This document shows positions 1 through 10,175 of a stretch of DNA of 64,000 bases, in pieces; the stretch's first letter is position 1, and every line of letters starts with the position of its first letter. Made by a program: the position numbers and the translations under genes. Location of the stretch: contig NZ_CP011975.1 in NCBI RefSeq assembly GCF_001047675.1, positions 1,218,073 through 1,282,072 of the forward strand, read 5' to 3'. Origin of the DNA: Yersinia aleksiciae (GTDB lineage: Bacteria > Pseudomonadota > Gammaproteobacteria > Enterobacterales > Enterobacteriaceae). The notes beneath the pieces are model-generated. The model saw only the letters and a program-made list of their open reading frames with translations, had not been told where the DNA came from and did no database searches.

Positions 1-1824
1 GCCGCGTTGGTATTGATATCACCGCTGCCACTGAGCACATTGCCAAATGCGGCATTGGCCCCGTTCAGATTCAGATCACCCAGCACATTGATGGCACTGC
101 TGCCCAAGGTTCCCGCGCCGTTCAGTGTGGCAGAGGCTCCCGAAGCAATCAGAGTCTGACCGCTTAAGCCGCTGTTCGCACCACTGATCGCCAAATCGCC
201 GCCGTTGATGTTCAGCGCGCCACTGCCGGTTAAACCGCCAGTCGCGGTGGAGGTCCCGCCTGCACTCAGGTTTAGCGTACCACCCGCGATATTCAGGGCA
301 TTGCTGTTGGTCAGTGCTCCGCTGCTGGTGAGCACCCCGCCACTACCCAAAGTCAGGGTTCCGGCGTTGGTCAGTGCGCCCACGGTTTGAGTGTGGCCGT
401 TAATATTGGCGCTGGCACCGCTGGCGATATCCAGCAGTGACGTCGCGCCGAAAGCACCGTTCGCCCCCAGAATCAGCTCACCGCCATTAACCCTGGTCTT
501 GCCCTGATAGCTGTTATTGCCGTTCGCCAGCGTTAATGCCCCATTGGTGGCATCAATCTGCAAGCCGCCAACACCCGATACCAGTGCATTCAGCACTTTA
601 TTCGAGCTCGCGCTGCTGTCCGTTGCCAGTAACAAGGCATCGGCATCGTCAGTTAACAGCGCCAGTGCGCTCAGGCTGTAATTGACATACAAACCCGTGC
701 CGCCGCTGCCGTTGCTGCTGGTCAGGCCGTAGTTATGGGTGGCATTAGCCACCGCCGTCCCGCCCTGCAAGATGGAGGAGATCACGCCTTGCGTACCGGA
801 GGTGACGGAAGTGCCGTTGATCATCAGATCCAGATCATTAGCACTGCCGGTCACACTGTTGGCATTAATCAGCTCCAGCATAATATCGCCGCGATCTTGA
901 TCGAGGATCGACACATTCGGCGCAATGGCTGGGTTCTGGTTCGTCCAACTGTCGGTGCCGGTGACACTGATGGTGCCGCTGTTCAGCGCCAGATCCGTCA
1001 CCGTCACTACGCCGCTGGCCTGCGACTGTGGTGCGGCCCCGTCAAAGATCAGGGTGCCACCGCTTAGATCTAAGCCGTGCAGTGTGCGATCGTCCGTGCC
1101 GACCGTGGTGACGTTATTGGCTGAGAGTTGCAGTGTGGCATTCGCCAGCGCGGCGGTGTTACCCGCACTCAGCGCAAAGGTCGAGTTCGTCAGATTCACC
1201 ATGCCGCTAAACGCGCCGCCCACTGAAGAGCCAAAATCGAATGCCGTGCTGGCATCGTTTTTCGCCACATTCAGGGTGCCGCTGCCCGTCAGCGCGTGGT
1301 CAAACAGCGCGATATCAGCCAGATTCAGGGTGGCATTGGTGATATCCACCGTGACGGCATTGTCAACGTCGTTACTGCTGGTCAGGGTGACATTGCTGCT
1401 GTCGGTGACCTGCAAGATACCGTTGCCAGTGACGGCATTGGTAAAGCTGCCGCTAAAGCCGCTCAGCGCCAGAATATCCTGTGCACCTGCCAGGGCAATA
1501 GTGGCCGCCACCCCGAGATTATTGGTCGAGCCGACCGTCAGTGTGCTGCTGTCCGCCAGGGCATACTGGCCGGAGAAGCCACTGTTATTGCCCGTGAGCG
1601 AGACAGCTGCGCCATTGTTGATATCCACCGTGGAGCCAGCCACGCCGCTCAGGGCATTAGCCACAGCACCACTGAGGCCGTTCAGCACCAGATGGGAGGT
1701 GGCGGTCTCCAGATCTACCGTGGCGGTTGAGGCCCCAAGGTTACTGGCCTGCGTTACCGTCAGTGCACCGGCAGCGCCAATATGGTGAGCGCCGCTGAAG
1801 CTGTTGATGCCGGTCAGGGTGACT
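1..1824 (-). repeat. Adhesin tandem repeat unit 1 (1,824 bp, cassette A)
   Basis: Base 1 aligns with 1825 and 3649, so the unit is 1,824 bp = 608 codons, in frame. It differs from unit 2 by scattered single substitutions only. The unit carries cassette A at about 402-1268 flanked by modules shared by all units. The left edge of the window falls inside the repeat array, so the total copy number cannot be known here. Confidence 0.95.
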
Positions 1825-4800
1825 GCCGCGTTGGTATTGATATCACCGCTGCCACTGAGCACATTGCCAAATGCGGCATTGGCCCCGTTCAGATTCAGAT
1901 CACCCAGCACATTGATGGCACTGCTGCCCAAGGTTCCCACGCCGTTCAGTGTGGCAGAGGCTCCCGAAGCAATCAGAGTCTGACCGCTTAAGCCGCTGTT
2001 CGCGCCACTGATCGCCAAATCGCCGCCGTTGATGTTCAGCGCGCCACTGCCGGTTAAGCCGTCAGTCGCGGTGGAGGTCCCGCCTGCACTCAGGTTCAGC
2101 GTACCGTCCGCGATATTCAGGGTATTGCTGTTGGTCAGTGCTCCGCTGCTGGTGAGCACCCCGCCAGTACCCAAAGTCAGGGTTCCGGCGTTGGTCAGTG
2201 CGCCCACGGTTTGAGTGTGGCCGTTAATATTGGCGCTGGCACCGCTGGCGATATCCAGCAGTGACGTCGCGCCGAAAGCACCGTTCGCCCCCAGAATCAG
2301 CTCACCGCCATTAACCCTGGTCTTGCCCTGATAGCTGTTATTGCCGTTCGCCAGCGTTAATGCCCCATTGGTGGCATCAATCTGCAAGCCGCCAACACCC
2401 GATACCAGTGCATTCAGCACTTTATTCGAGCTCGCGCTGCTGTCCGTTGCCAGTAACAAGGCATCGGCATCGTCAGTTAACAGCGCCAGTGCGCTCAGGC
2501 TGTAATTGACATACAAACCCGTGCCGCCGCTGCCGTTGCTGCTGGTCAGGCCGTAATTATGGGTGGCATTAGCCACCGCCGTCCCGCCCTGCAAGATGGA
2601 GGAGATCACGCCTTGCGTACCGGAGGTGACGGAGGTGCCGTTGATCATCAGATCCAGATCATTAGCACTGCCGGTCACACTGTTGGCATTAATCAGCTCC
2701 AGCATAATATCGCCGCGATCTTGATCGAGGATCGACACATTCGGCGCAATGGCTGGGTTCTGGTTCGTCCAACTGTCGGTGCCGGTGACACTGATGGTGC
2801 CGCTGTTCAGCGCCAGATCCGTCACCGTCACTACGCCGCTGGCCTGCGACTGTGGTGCGGCCCCGTCAAAGATCAGGGTGCCACCGCTTAGATCTAAGCC
2901 GTGCAGTGTGCGATCGTCCGTGCCGACCGTGGTGACGTTATTGGCTGAGAGTTGCAGTGTGGCATTCGCCAGCGCGGCGGTGTTACCCGCACTCAGCGCA
3001 AAGGTCGAGTTCGTCAGATTCACCATGCCGCTAAACGCGCCGCCCACTGAAGAGCCAAAATCGAATGCCGTGCTGGCATCGTTTTTCGCCACATTCAGGG
3101 TGCCGCTGCCCGTCAGTGCGTGGTCAAACAGCGCGATATCAGCCAGATTCAGGGTGGCATTGGTGATATCCACCGTGACGGCATTGTCAACGTCGTTACT
3201 GCTGGTCAGGGTGACATTGCTGCTGTCGGTGACCTGCAAGATACCGTTGCCAGTGACAGTATTGGTAAAGGTGCCGCTAAAGCCGCTCAGCGCCAGAATA
3301 TCCTGTGCGCCTGCCAGAGCAATGCTGGCCGCCGCCCCGAGATTATTGGTCGAGCCGACTGTCAGTGTGCTGCTGTCCGCCAGGGCATACTGACCGGAGA
3401 AGCCACTGTTATTGCCCGTGAGCGAGACAGCTGCGCCATTATTGATATCCACCGTGGAGCCAGCCACGCCGCTCAGGGCATTGGCCACAGCACCACTGAG
3501 GCCGTTCAGCACCAGATGGGAGGTGGCGGTCTCCAGATCTACCGTGGCGGTTGAGGCCCCGAGGTTACTGGCCTGCGTTACCGTCAGTGCACCGGCAGCG
3601 CCAATATGGTGAGCGCCGCTGAAGCTGTTAATGCCGGTCAGGGTGACTGCCGCGTTGGTATTGATATCACCGCTGCCACTGAGCACATTGCCGAATGCGG
3701 CATTGGCCCCGTTCAGATTCAGATCACCCAGCACATTGATGGCACTGCTGCCCAAGGTTCCCGCGCCGTTCAGTGTGGCAGAGGCTCCCGAAGCAATCAG
3801 AGTCTGGCCGCTTAAGCCGCTGTTCGCGCCACTGATCGCCAAATCGCCGCCGTTGATGTTCAGCGCGCCACTGCCGGTTAAGCCGTCAGTCGCGGTGGAG
3901 GTCCCGCCTGCACTCAGGTTTAGCGTACCACCCGCGATATTCAGGGTATTGCTGTTAGTCAGTGCTCCGCTGCTGGTGAGCACCCCGCCAGTACCCAAAG
4001 TCAGGGTTCCGGCGTTGGTCAGTGCGCCCACGGTTTGAGTGTGGCCGTTGAGATTGGTTTGGGTATTCAGCGCCGTATTTAAGGCTGAAGTTGCCCCCAG
4101 CGCATTATTGCTGCCCAAATTCAAAATGCCGCCATTCACTGAGGTACTGCCAGTGTAATCGTTAGTGGTATTAGTCAGCGTCATTTCGCTGTTATCACTG
4201 CCGATAATCAGATTGCCCGCACCCGTCAATTGCGCCACTAAGGTATCATCGCCATTCACCGCGCCCGCAGAGCTGAGGGTTAAACTTTGCCCAAGCAGCA
4301 ATTCCAACTGGGTCAGCATGGTGGTGATGCTTAAACCGCCACCCTCACCCGAAAGTGCATAGTTATACAGGGCCTGTGCCACCGTATTGCCGCCCTGAAT
4401 AATGTCTTTATTGGTCCCATCACCCAAGCTATTACCGGCAAGATCTAGCAGGGTCAGTCGCGCCAACTCCTCCGCCGTCAGCACATTGCCGCTGCTAATT
4501 AACTGAGCTGAGCTGCCAGTATCCTGATCAAGTAAATTCCCGCCAGTACTCAGGGATGAATCCGCTTTGATCGTGCTGTTGTCACTCACCAGCAATGTAC
4601 CCGTGGTGATTAAACTGCCAGTGGCAAATGAAGCTGTGCCGCCGTTGAGGACTAAATTAGTGAGCGTCTGGTTGCCACTGCCCACCTCTATCGAGGCACC
4701 TGTAGAGGCAACAAATGAGGCGCCGCTCAGTGTATTGGTGTTATCGCCGCTGAGGGAAAAAACACTGTTCCGCATATCCACGGTACCGCTGAATGCCGTA

Positions 4801-7800
4801 CCGGTATTACTGCCAAAGTTAAAGGTGTTATTAGCTGTATCGATATTCAGGGTGCCGCTGCCCGTCAGCGCATGGTCAAACAGCGCGATATCAGCCAGAT
4901 TCAGGGTGGCATTGGTGATATCCACCGTGACGGCATTGTCAACGTCGTTACTGCTGGTCAGGGTGACATTGCTGCTGTCGGTGACCTGCAAGATACCGTT
5001 GCCAGTGACGGCATTGGTAAAGCTGCCGCTAAAGCCGCTCAGCGCCAGAATATCCTGTGCACCCGCCAGGGCAATAGTGGCCGCCGCCCCGAGATTATTG
5101 GTCGAGCCGACCGTCAGTGTGCTGCTGTCCGCCAGGGCATACTGACCGGAGAAGCCACTGTTATTGCCCGTGAGCGAGACAGCTGCGCCATTGTTGATAT
5201 CCACCGTGGAGCCAGCCACGCCGCTCAGGGCATTGGCCACAGCACCACTGAGGCCGTTCAGCACCAGATGGGAGGTGGCGGTCTCCAGATCTACCGTGGC
5301 GGTTGAGGCCCCGAGGTTACTGGCCTGCGTTACCGTCAGCGCACCGGCAGCGCCAATATGGTGAGCGCCGCTGAAGCTGTTAATGCCGGTCAGGGTGACT
5401 GCCGCGTTGGTATTGATATCACCGCTGCCACTGAGCACATTGCCAAATGCGGCATTGGCCCCGTTCAGATTCAGATCACCCAGCACATTGATGGCACTGC
5501 TGCCCAAGGTTCCCGCGCCGTTCAGTGTGGCAGAGGCTCCCGAAGCAATCAGAGTCTGACCGCTTAAGCCGCTGTTCGCACCACTGATCGCCAAATCGCC
5601 GCCGTTGATGTTCAGCGCGCCACTGCCGGTTAAACCGCCAGTCGCGGTGGAGGTCCCGCCTGCACTCAGGTTTAGCGTACCACCCGCGATATTCAGGGTA
5701 TTGCTGTTGGTCAGTGCTCCGCTGCTGGTGAGCACCCCGCCACTACCCAAGGTCAGGGTTCCGGCGTTGGTCAGTGCGCCCACGGTTTGAGTGTGGCCGT
5801 TGAGATTGGTTTGGGTATTCAGCGCCGTATTTAAGGCTGAAGTTGCCCCCAGCGCATTATTGCTGCCCAAATTCAAAATGCCGCCATTCACTGAGGTACT
5901 GCCAGTGTAATCGTTAGTGGTATTAGTCAGCGTCATTTCGCTGTTATCACTGCCGATAATCAGATTGCCCGCACCCGTCAATTGCGCCACTAAGGTATCA
6001 TCGCCATTCACCGCGCCCGCAGAGCTGAGGGTCAAACTTTGCCCAAGCAGCAATTCCAACTGGGTCAAGAGTGAGGTCACACTTAAACCGCCACCCTCAC
6101 CCGAAAGTGCAAAGTTATACAGGGCCTGTGCCACCGTATTGCCGCCCTGAATAATGTCTTTATTGGTCCCATCACCCAAGCTATTACCGGCAAGATCTAG
6201 CAGGGTCAGTCGCGCCAACTCCTCCGCCGTCAGCACATTGCCGCTGCTAATTAACTGAGCTGAGCTGTCAGTATCCTGATCAAGTAAATTCCCGCCAGTA
6301 CTCAGCGTGGAGTCAACACGAATGGTGCTGTCACTGATGACACCCAGTGAGCCAGTGGTAATTAAGCTCCCAGGGCCAAAAAGAGCAGTCCCACCGTTGA
6401 GGTAGAAATTACCGATCGCCTGATTACTATTATCCACCGACACTATGGTACCCGCAGAAGCCACCAATGTAGCATTGGTCAGTGTACTGGTGTTGCTGTT
6501 GCTATCACTCAGGATCAAGACACTGTTTTGCATATCTACCGTACCGCCAAAGGCGGTGCCAGTATTAGCGTCAAAATTGAAGTTGTTACTGCCAGTTTGC
6601 ACAATATTGAGGATACCTGTACCGGTCAGCGCGTTATTAAAAACAGCCACCTCATTCAGGTTTAATATGCCATTCAGCGCAATCGCGGTAGAACCCAACT
6701 GATTACTGTTGCTGGCACTTAAAGTACCGTTCTGATTGATCAGCCAATCCCCAGCAAAAGTACTCGCCTGGCTTAACGTAACATTGGCCCCGCTATTGAC
6801 GATGGCCGAGCCATCCCCCGTCGCGACATGACCTAATGACGCATTCAGAGTGCCATTGAAGGTGCTGCCAAATAGCAGATCACTGGTGCCGTCAATATTA
6901 ATGGCACCGCTACCGACGTTAGTGTCAGACGCCAGCGTAATCTGGCTGTTAGCCAGATTGATATTGGCAAACCCTTGCAGGGAGGTGTCTGTTGCCAAAG
7001 TATCCGTTGACGCATTGATATTCAGTGTATTGGTCCCAGTACCTGCATTCAGGGAACCTAAATAGGTACTGCCCAACGTCATATTATTGATCGTAAAGGT
7101 ATCATCGCCCGCACCGGTGGTAATGGATGCGACTCGAGCGCCGTTTTGAATAGTGACGTTATTATTTCCAGCCCCCAGATTAATCGCGCCATTACTTTGC
7201 GAAGAGCTACCCAGTAACAAGGTATCGTTACCGGCACCCGTGGTTAATGTACCGTTTAGTATCGAATTATTATTGATGATATTTGCAGCAGTCCCAGCAA
7301 AGGTCACCGCACCATTAATGGTGCCATTGTTATTGAATGTCTTGGCGGTTGTTCCGGTGAAATTAATCGCCGTCGCACCTGTGGCGTTGATCTGGGTATT
7401 GGCGCCAATGGTGGTCGCGGTCACTGCACCATCGGTTATCTGCAAACCGGTACCGCCAGCGTTGGTCACATCAATACTCAGATTAGCACCGGAGAGATCA
7501 ACCCCACCGCCAGTGACGTTGATCCCGGTTCCAGCACCTGAAACCGTGATATCTAATGCTGCCGGACTCCAGCCAGTTAAGTCGGTGTTAGCCGTACTAA
7601 TCGCGGTACCGGTACCGGTGACATTAATCTCATTACGGCCATTAGCACTACTGGCGAAAGTCAAACCGGCCAGACTCGTTAACACCGTGGCATTCGCGGT
7701 GTTGAGTATGACGTTGCTTAATAACAGATTGACGCCCGCAGCTTTGGTGAAGGCAATTCCAGACCCATTGAGATTCAAAATTAAGTCATTCAATGCATGA

Positions 7801-9419
7801 TTTCCACCCACGCCAGCAAATGTCAGCCCGCTGGCGGCACCCGTAGTGGTGATTGTCCCTCCTACAAGGTTCAACAGTGCATTAGACAGAACATTAATTC
7901 CCGTTCCAGCGCTGGCATTGATAGTACCGCCAGTATTATCAACATTAACGGTTTGCGATGAAGTCGAGGAGACAGAGATACCAGCCGATGTGCTGTTAAT
8001 GATGCCTTTATTCACGACATCAATTGTTGCTGTGCCAGTATTGGTGGCAGATATCCCTGTTGCCGCAGTAATGGTCCCTGCGGCTTTGTTTTCCAACAGA
8101 ATCTTACCGGCACCCGCATGAGCCGCCGTAATACCCGCAGTGACCGCATTAATGGTGGCACCTGAGCTGATGTATACCCCTGCGCTATTGGCCGCTCCGG
8201 TTTTGGTCGCTAGAATACCGACGCTGCTGGCGGCAGACAGATTAATTTTCGAATCAGCGGCCAGGTTATAGATGACATCACCATTTTGAGTCACCCCATT
8301 CCCCATCCCACCGGTATTGCCCCCCCCCACGTTGGTTAGACCATTACCCGAGGTATAAGCATTACCCGCAGTGTTGGCAAGCTGTAATACCGCGCCACTG
8401 CCAAAGCCAGTAACCGCACTATAGCTACCAATCTGAGCACCATTATTACTCGCACCAAAGACATTCTGATCGGAATTTAACGCAAATTTAGCGCCATCTT
8501 CCAAGGTATATTGGTAGAAACCATTACCCACCGCACCATTGGTAAATAGCGGTGTGGTAATGGAAACATCAGCAGTGCTACTAAAATTGATTAGGCTGTT
8601 GGTATTAGCCGAGTTGCTCCAAAATACTGCCGGGAAAGAACCTGTTGTTGCCGTTAAATCAAAGTGACCCGTAAATTTAATTTTACTGGCTTGGGCTAAC
8701 TGATGGTTAGTACCAAATGTTAAGGTAATAGGGTTGATAAAATCACCCAAAATCAACTGACTATTTAAGTTCGCTGCGCCACCAGAACCCATAACCCCCA
8801 GCACCGCCAACATACTGTCGTTTACGCTACCAATACCATTAAGAATAATATTAACCGCACTGGTGCTCCCATCCATTTGGATAACGGTATTTCCTAATGC
8901 CGTTGAGGAGGTGAGCGCCGCCATATTGGATAGGGTAAAGGAACCAGGCCCACCCCAACTGGCGTTAGTCTGAGCATTAAATACAAACGAGGATGTCCCG
9001 GTTGTCAGCGTAAAGCCGCCGCCATCGATAACGAGATCTTTGCGATTACTCGTGGCTTGGTTAACAGTGACATTACCGCTCATTGTAATATCGTTCAGCA
9101 GCAAAATAGTGGTCGCAGTCCCACTGGTGAGCGCCGCGTTAAATTGGGTTACAGTGCTCACGGCAACACAGCTACTCCCCAGAGCAGCACAATCGTCGGC
9201 ACTGATGGCAAAAGCAGGTTGAATACCAAATACCCCCATCACTGCGGCCGCTAAAAGGCTTATTTTGACAGAGAGCGATTTACCGGATAGATCAGAAGAA
9301 GATTGGGAGTTGGAAACCAGGCGGGTCGTTTTTGATTTTATTTTCCCTTTGGCAAACTCACCGACTGCAATCCATATATTCAGCGACACATTCCAAATAA
9401 CTTTAAATATTTCATTCAT
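1..9419 (-). CDS. Giant repetitive autotransporter-type adhesin, C-terminus beyond the left edge
   Basis: Open for 3,139 codons from ATG at 9419 to the left edge with no stop, so both the C-terminus and any beta-barrel are outside the window. The start has a good ribosome site (AAGGA, about 6 nt upstream). Residues 1-71 form an extended signal peptide: MNEIFKVIWNVSLNIWIAV, a basic linker, then a second hydrophobic core ending QPAFA, as in ESPR-type autotransporters and two-partner adhesins. Two cysteines follow soon after (CAALGSSC), unusual in such passengers. The rest is rich in Gly, Ser, Thr, Asn and Leu, with recurring GTL(N/T)L, LTGxGxL and NNSYSG-like strands typical of autotransporter-associated beta-strand repeats, predicting a long surface beta-helix. 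From about residue 1,040 onward the protein consists of near-identical units of about 600 residues. Adhesion or aggregation is inferred from family. No promoter was recognised. Confidence 0.85.
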   Translation of the reverse strand, partial: MNEIFKVIWNVSLNIWIAVGEFAKGKIKSKTTRLVSNSQSSSDLSGKSLSVKISLLAAAVMGVFGIQPAFAISADDCAALGSSCVAVSTVTQFNAALTSGTATTILLLNDITMSGNVTVNQATSNRKDLVIDGGGFTLTTGTSSFVFNAQTNASWGGPGSFTLSNMAALTSSTALGNTVIQMDGSTSAVNIILNGIGSVNDSMLAVLGVMGSGGAANLNSQLILGDFINPITLTFGTNHQLAQASKIKFTGHFDLTATTGSFPAVFWSNSANTNSLINFSSTADVSITTPLFTNGAVGNGFYQYTLEDGAKFALNSDQNVFGASNNGAQIGSYSAVTGFGSGAVLQLANTAGNAYTSGNGLTNVGGGNTGGMGNGVTQNGDVIYNLAADSKINLSAASSVGILATKTGAANSAGVYISSGATINAVTAGITAAHAGAGKILLENKAAGTITAATGISATNTGTATIDVVNKGIINSTSAGISVSSTSSQTVNVDNTGGTINASAGTGINVLSNALLNLVGGTITTTGAASGLTFAGVGGNHALNDLILNLNGSGIAFTKAAGVNLLLSNVILNTANATVLTSLAGLTFASSANGRNEINVTGTGTAISTANTDLTGWSPAALDITVSGAGTGINVTGGGVDLSGANLSIDVTNAGGTGLQITDGAVTATTIGANTQINATGATAINFTGTTAKTFNNNGTINGAVTFAGTAANIINNNSILNGTLTTGAGNDTLLLGSSSQSNGAINLGAGNNNVTIQNGARVASITTGAGDDTFTINNMTLGSTYLGSLNAGTGTNTLNINASTDTLATDTSLQGFANINLANSQITLASDTNVGSGAINIDGTSDLLFGSTFNGTLNASLGHVATGDGSAIVNSGANVTLSQASTFAGDWLINQNGTLSASNSNQLGSTAIALNGILNLNEVAVFNNALTGTGILNIVQTGSNNFNFDANTGTAFGGTVDMQNSVLILSDSNSNTSTLTNATLVASAGTIVSVDNSNQAIGNFYLNGGTALFGPGSLITTGSLGVISDSTIRVDSTLSTGGNLLDQDTDSSAQLISSGNVLTAEELARLTLLDLAGNSLGDGTNKDIIQGGNTVAQALYNFALSGEGGGLSVTSLLTQLELLLGQSLTLSSAGAVNGDDTLVAQLTGAGNLIIGSDNSEMTLTNTTNDYTGSTSVNGGILNLGSNNALGATSALNTALNTQTNLNGHTQTVGALTNAGTLTLGSGGVLTSSGALTNSNTLNIAGGTLNLSAGGTSTATGGLTGSGALNINGGDLAISGANSGLSGQTLIASGASATLNGAGTLGSSAINVLGDLNLNGANAAFGNVLSGSGDINTNAAVTLTGINSFSGAHHIGAAGALTVTQASNLGASTATVDLETATSHLVLNGLSGAVANALSGVAGSTVDINNGAAVSLTGNNSGFSGQYALADSSTLTVGSTNNLGAAATIALAGAQDILALSGFSGSFTNAVTGNGILQVTDSSNVTLTSSNDVDNAVTVDITNATLNLADIALFDHALTGSGTLNIDTANNTFNFGSNTGTAFSGTVDMRNSVFSLSGDNTNTLSGASFVASTGASIEVGSGNQTLTNLVLNGGTASFATGSLITTGTLLVSDNSTIKADSSLSTGGNLLDQDTGSSAQLISSGNVLTAEELARLTLLDLAGNSLGDGTNKDIIQGGNTVAQALYNYALSGEGGGLSITTMLTQLELLLGQSLTLSSAGAVNGDDTLVAQLTGAGNLIIGSDNSEMTLTNTTNDYTGSTSVNGGILNLGSNNALGATSALNTALNTQTNLNGHTQTVGALTNAGTLTLGTGGVLTSSGALTNSNTLNIAGGTLNLSAGGTSTATDGLTGSGALNINGGDLAISGANSGLSGQTLIASGASATLNGAGTLGSSAINVLGDLNLNGANAAFGNVLSGSGDINTNAAVTLTGINSFSGAHHIGAAGALTVTQASNLGASTATVDLETATSHLVLNGLSGAVANALSGVAGSTVDINNGAAVSLTGNNSGFSGQYALADSSTLTVGSTNNLGAAASIALAGAQDILALSGFSGTFTNTVTGNGILQVTDSSNVTLTSSNDVDNAVTVDITNATLNLADIALFDHALTGSGTLNVAKNDASTAFDFGSSVGGAFSGMVNLTNSTFALSAGNTAALANATLQLSANNVTTVGTDDRTLHGLDLSGGTLIFDGAAPQSQASGVVTVTDLALNSGTISVTGTDSWTNQNPAIAPNVSILDQDRGDIMLELINANSVTGSANDLDLMINGTSVTSGTQGVISSILQGGTAVANATHNYGLTSSNGSGGTGLYVNYSLSALALLTDDADALLLATDSSASSNKVLNALVSGVGGLQIDATNGALTLANGNNSYQGKTRVNGGELILGANGAFGATSLLDIASGASANINGHTQTVGALTNAGTLTLGTGGVLTSSGALTNSNTLNIADGTLNLSAGGTSTATDGLTGSGALNINGGDLAISGANSGLSGQTLIASGASATLNGVGTLGSSAINVLGDLNLNGANAAFGNVLSGSGDINTNAAVTLTGINSFSGAHHIGAAGALTVTQASNLGASTATVDLETATSHLVLNGLSGAVANALSGVAGSTVDINNGAAVSLTGNNSGFSGQYALADSSTLTVGSTNNLGVAATIALAGAQDILALSGFSGSFTNAVTGNGILQVTDSSNVTLTSSNDVDNAVTVDITNATLNLADIALFDHALTGSGTLNVAKNDASTAFDFGSSVGGAFSGMVNLTNSTFALSAGNTAALANATLQLSANNVTTVGTDDRTLHGLDLSGGTLIFDGAAPQSQASGVVTVTDLALNSGTISVTGTDSWTNQNPAIAPNVSILDQDRGDIMLELINANSVTGSANDLDLMINGTSVTSGTQGVISSILQGGTAVANATHNYGLTSSNGSGGTGLYVNYSLSALALLTDDADALLLATDSSASSNKVLNALVSGVGGLQIDATNGALTLANGNNSYQGKTRVNGGELILGANGAFGATSLLDIASGASANINGHTQTVGALTNAGTLTLGSGGVLTSSGALTNSNALNIAGGTLNLSAGGTSTATGGLTGSGALNINGGDLAISGANSGLSGQTLIASGASATLNGAGTLGSSAINVLGDLNLNGANAAFGNVLSGSGDINTNA
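1825..3648 (-). repeat. Adhesin tandem repeat unit 2 (1,824 bp, cassette A)
   Basis: Second in-frame copy of the 1,824-bp unit, carrying the same cassette A (about 2226-3092). Sequence agreement with unit 1 is nearly complete by eye, with isolated differences such as near 1939, 2060 and 3260. This is consistent with recent duplication or gene conversion. Confidence 0.95.
3649..5400 (-). repeat. Adhesin tandem repeat unit 3 (1,752 bp, cassette B)
   Basis: The flanking modules match units 1 and 2, but at offset 402 the sequence switches abruptly to a different cassette (about 4050-4844, 265 codons instead of 289). It switches back at the shared module starting ATTCAGGGTGCC. The unit is therefore 1,752 bp, 72 bp shorter but still in frame. 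Confidence 0.93.
5401..6303 (-). repeat. Adhesin partial repeat unit 4, nearest the N-terminus
   Basis: The shared module (5401-5801) and the first part of cassette B (5802 to about 6303) repeat unit 3 almost exactly. Beyond that the sequence decays into a recognisably related but diverged version (about 6304-6660), then into non-repeated passenger sequence. This marks the N-terminal end of the repeat array. Confidence 0.88.
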
Positions 9420-10175
9420 ATAGATCCTTAACAAAATAATATTTGCTAAAAAAAACATTAAAAAAACCGCATATGTTTAGCCATACAACAGAAATAATCT
9501 GTTATATCAGGATTTCATAAATAAGCGATTTCCGTTTCTAAATAGGGAAGTGATAAACAAGTGGCAAGCCACATCGATAATAAAATCTGTTTTATTATCG
9601 AATTTTATAAAATGGGAAGATAAAAGTTATCTGTCGCGCATTTTGTTAGCACTTTTTTATTTATACTGACATTTAAATATTAGGACAAGATCTCGCCAAC
9701 GAAGAAATATTTTGCAATAAGTCAATTAATAAAAATTAAACACCACATTCAATGCACTTCTTCAGAATTAAAACCTATGAAATGAGTTACTTTAAATTTT
9801 AAAACTGAAACAGTGCAATTATGTAGCCATAAGTATTTATTTCTGTTTTCATAAAAAGAGAACATTCCCAAAATCAGTAGGAATATTCTCACTTAAATAA
9901 AGATAACATTCCTACAAAACATTAAGAAAACAACTCAATCAAATATTTTAATTTAGAGGTAAAAGCACACATTCAGCCGATATAAAAGAGGAATTAGTTA
10001 TATTTCTATGCATTGCAAATAATACAAATAAGAGACAGGTGGTCACGAGGGGAAATAACATCAGTTAAACTTACTAAATAAGTCAATGTTTTTTACTGGG
10101 TAGAGTACCCCGAATACCAAACTCGATGGTATGCGGGGCATAGCCAAACTGCATGTTAGTCGATCCCGATGAGAT
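9420..10175. other. AT-rich intergenic region between the adhesin and cueP
   Basis: About 750 bp without a credible gene on either strand. It is visibly AT-rich compared with its neighbours and should contain the adhesin promoter, but I cannot point to one convincing -35/-10 pair. The only clear structure is the inverted repeat at 10108-10138. Confidence 0.6.
10108..10138. repeat. Inverted repeat downstream of cueP
   Basis: CCCCGAATACC and GGTATGCGGGG form an 11-bp stem with one mismatch and a 9-nt loop. It lies 37 bp past the cueP stop. No T-run follows on the minus strand, so it may be an mRNA-stabilising hairpin or a factor-dependent terminator. Confidence 0.5.

Noticed and set aside
1..6303. 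Insertion sequence or prophage as the source of the long repeats
   Set aside because: All units are in frame within one coding sequence and encode beta-helical passenger; no transposase, terminal repeats or phage genes.
205..9254. Many plus-strand open frames of 60-287 codons across the adhesin region, several repeated with the repeat units
   Set aside because: They are antisense to the continuous 3,139-codon frame, repeat only because the gene repeats, and are low-complexity (V, L, P, A-rich) with no ribosome sites.
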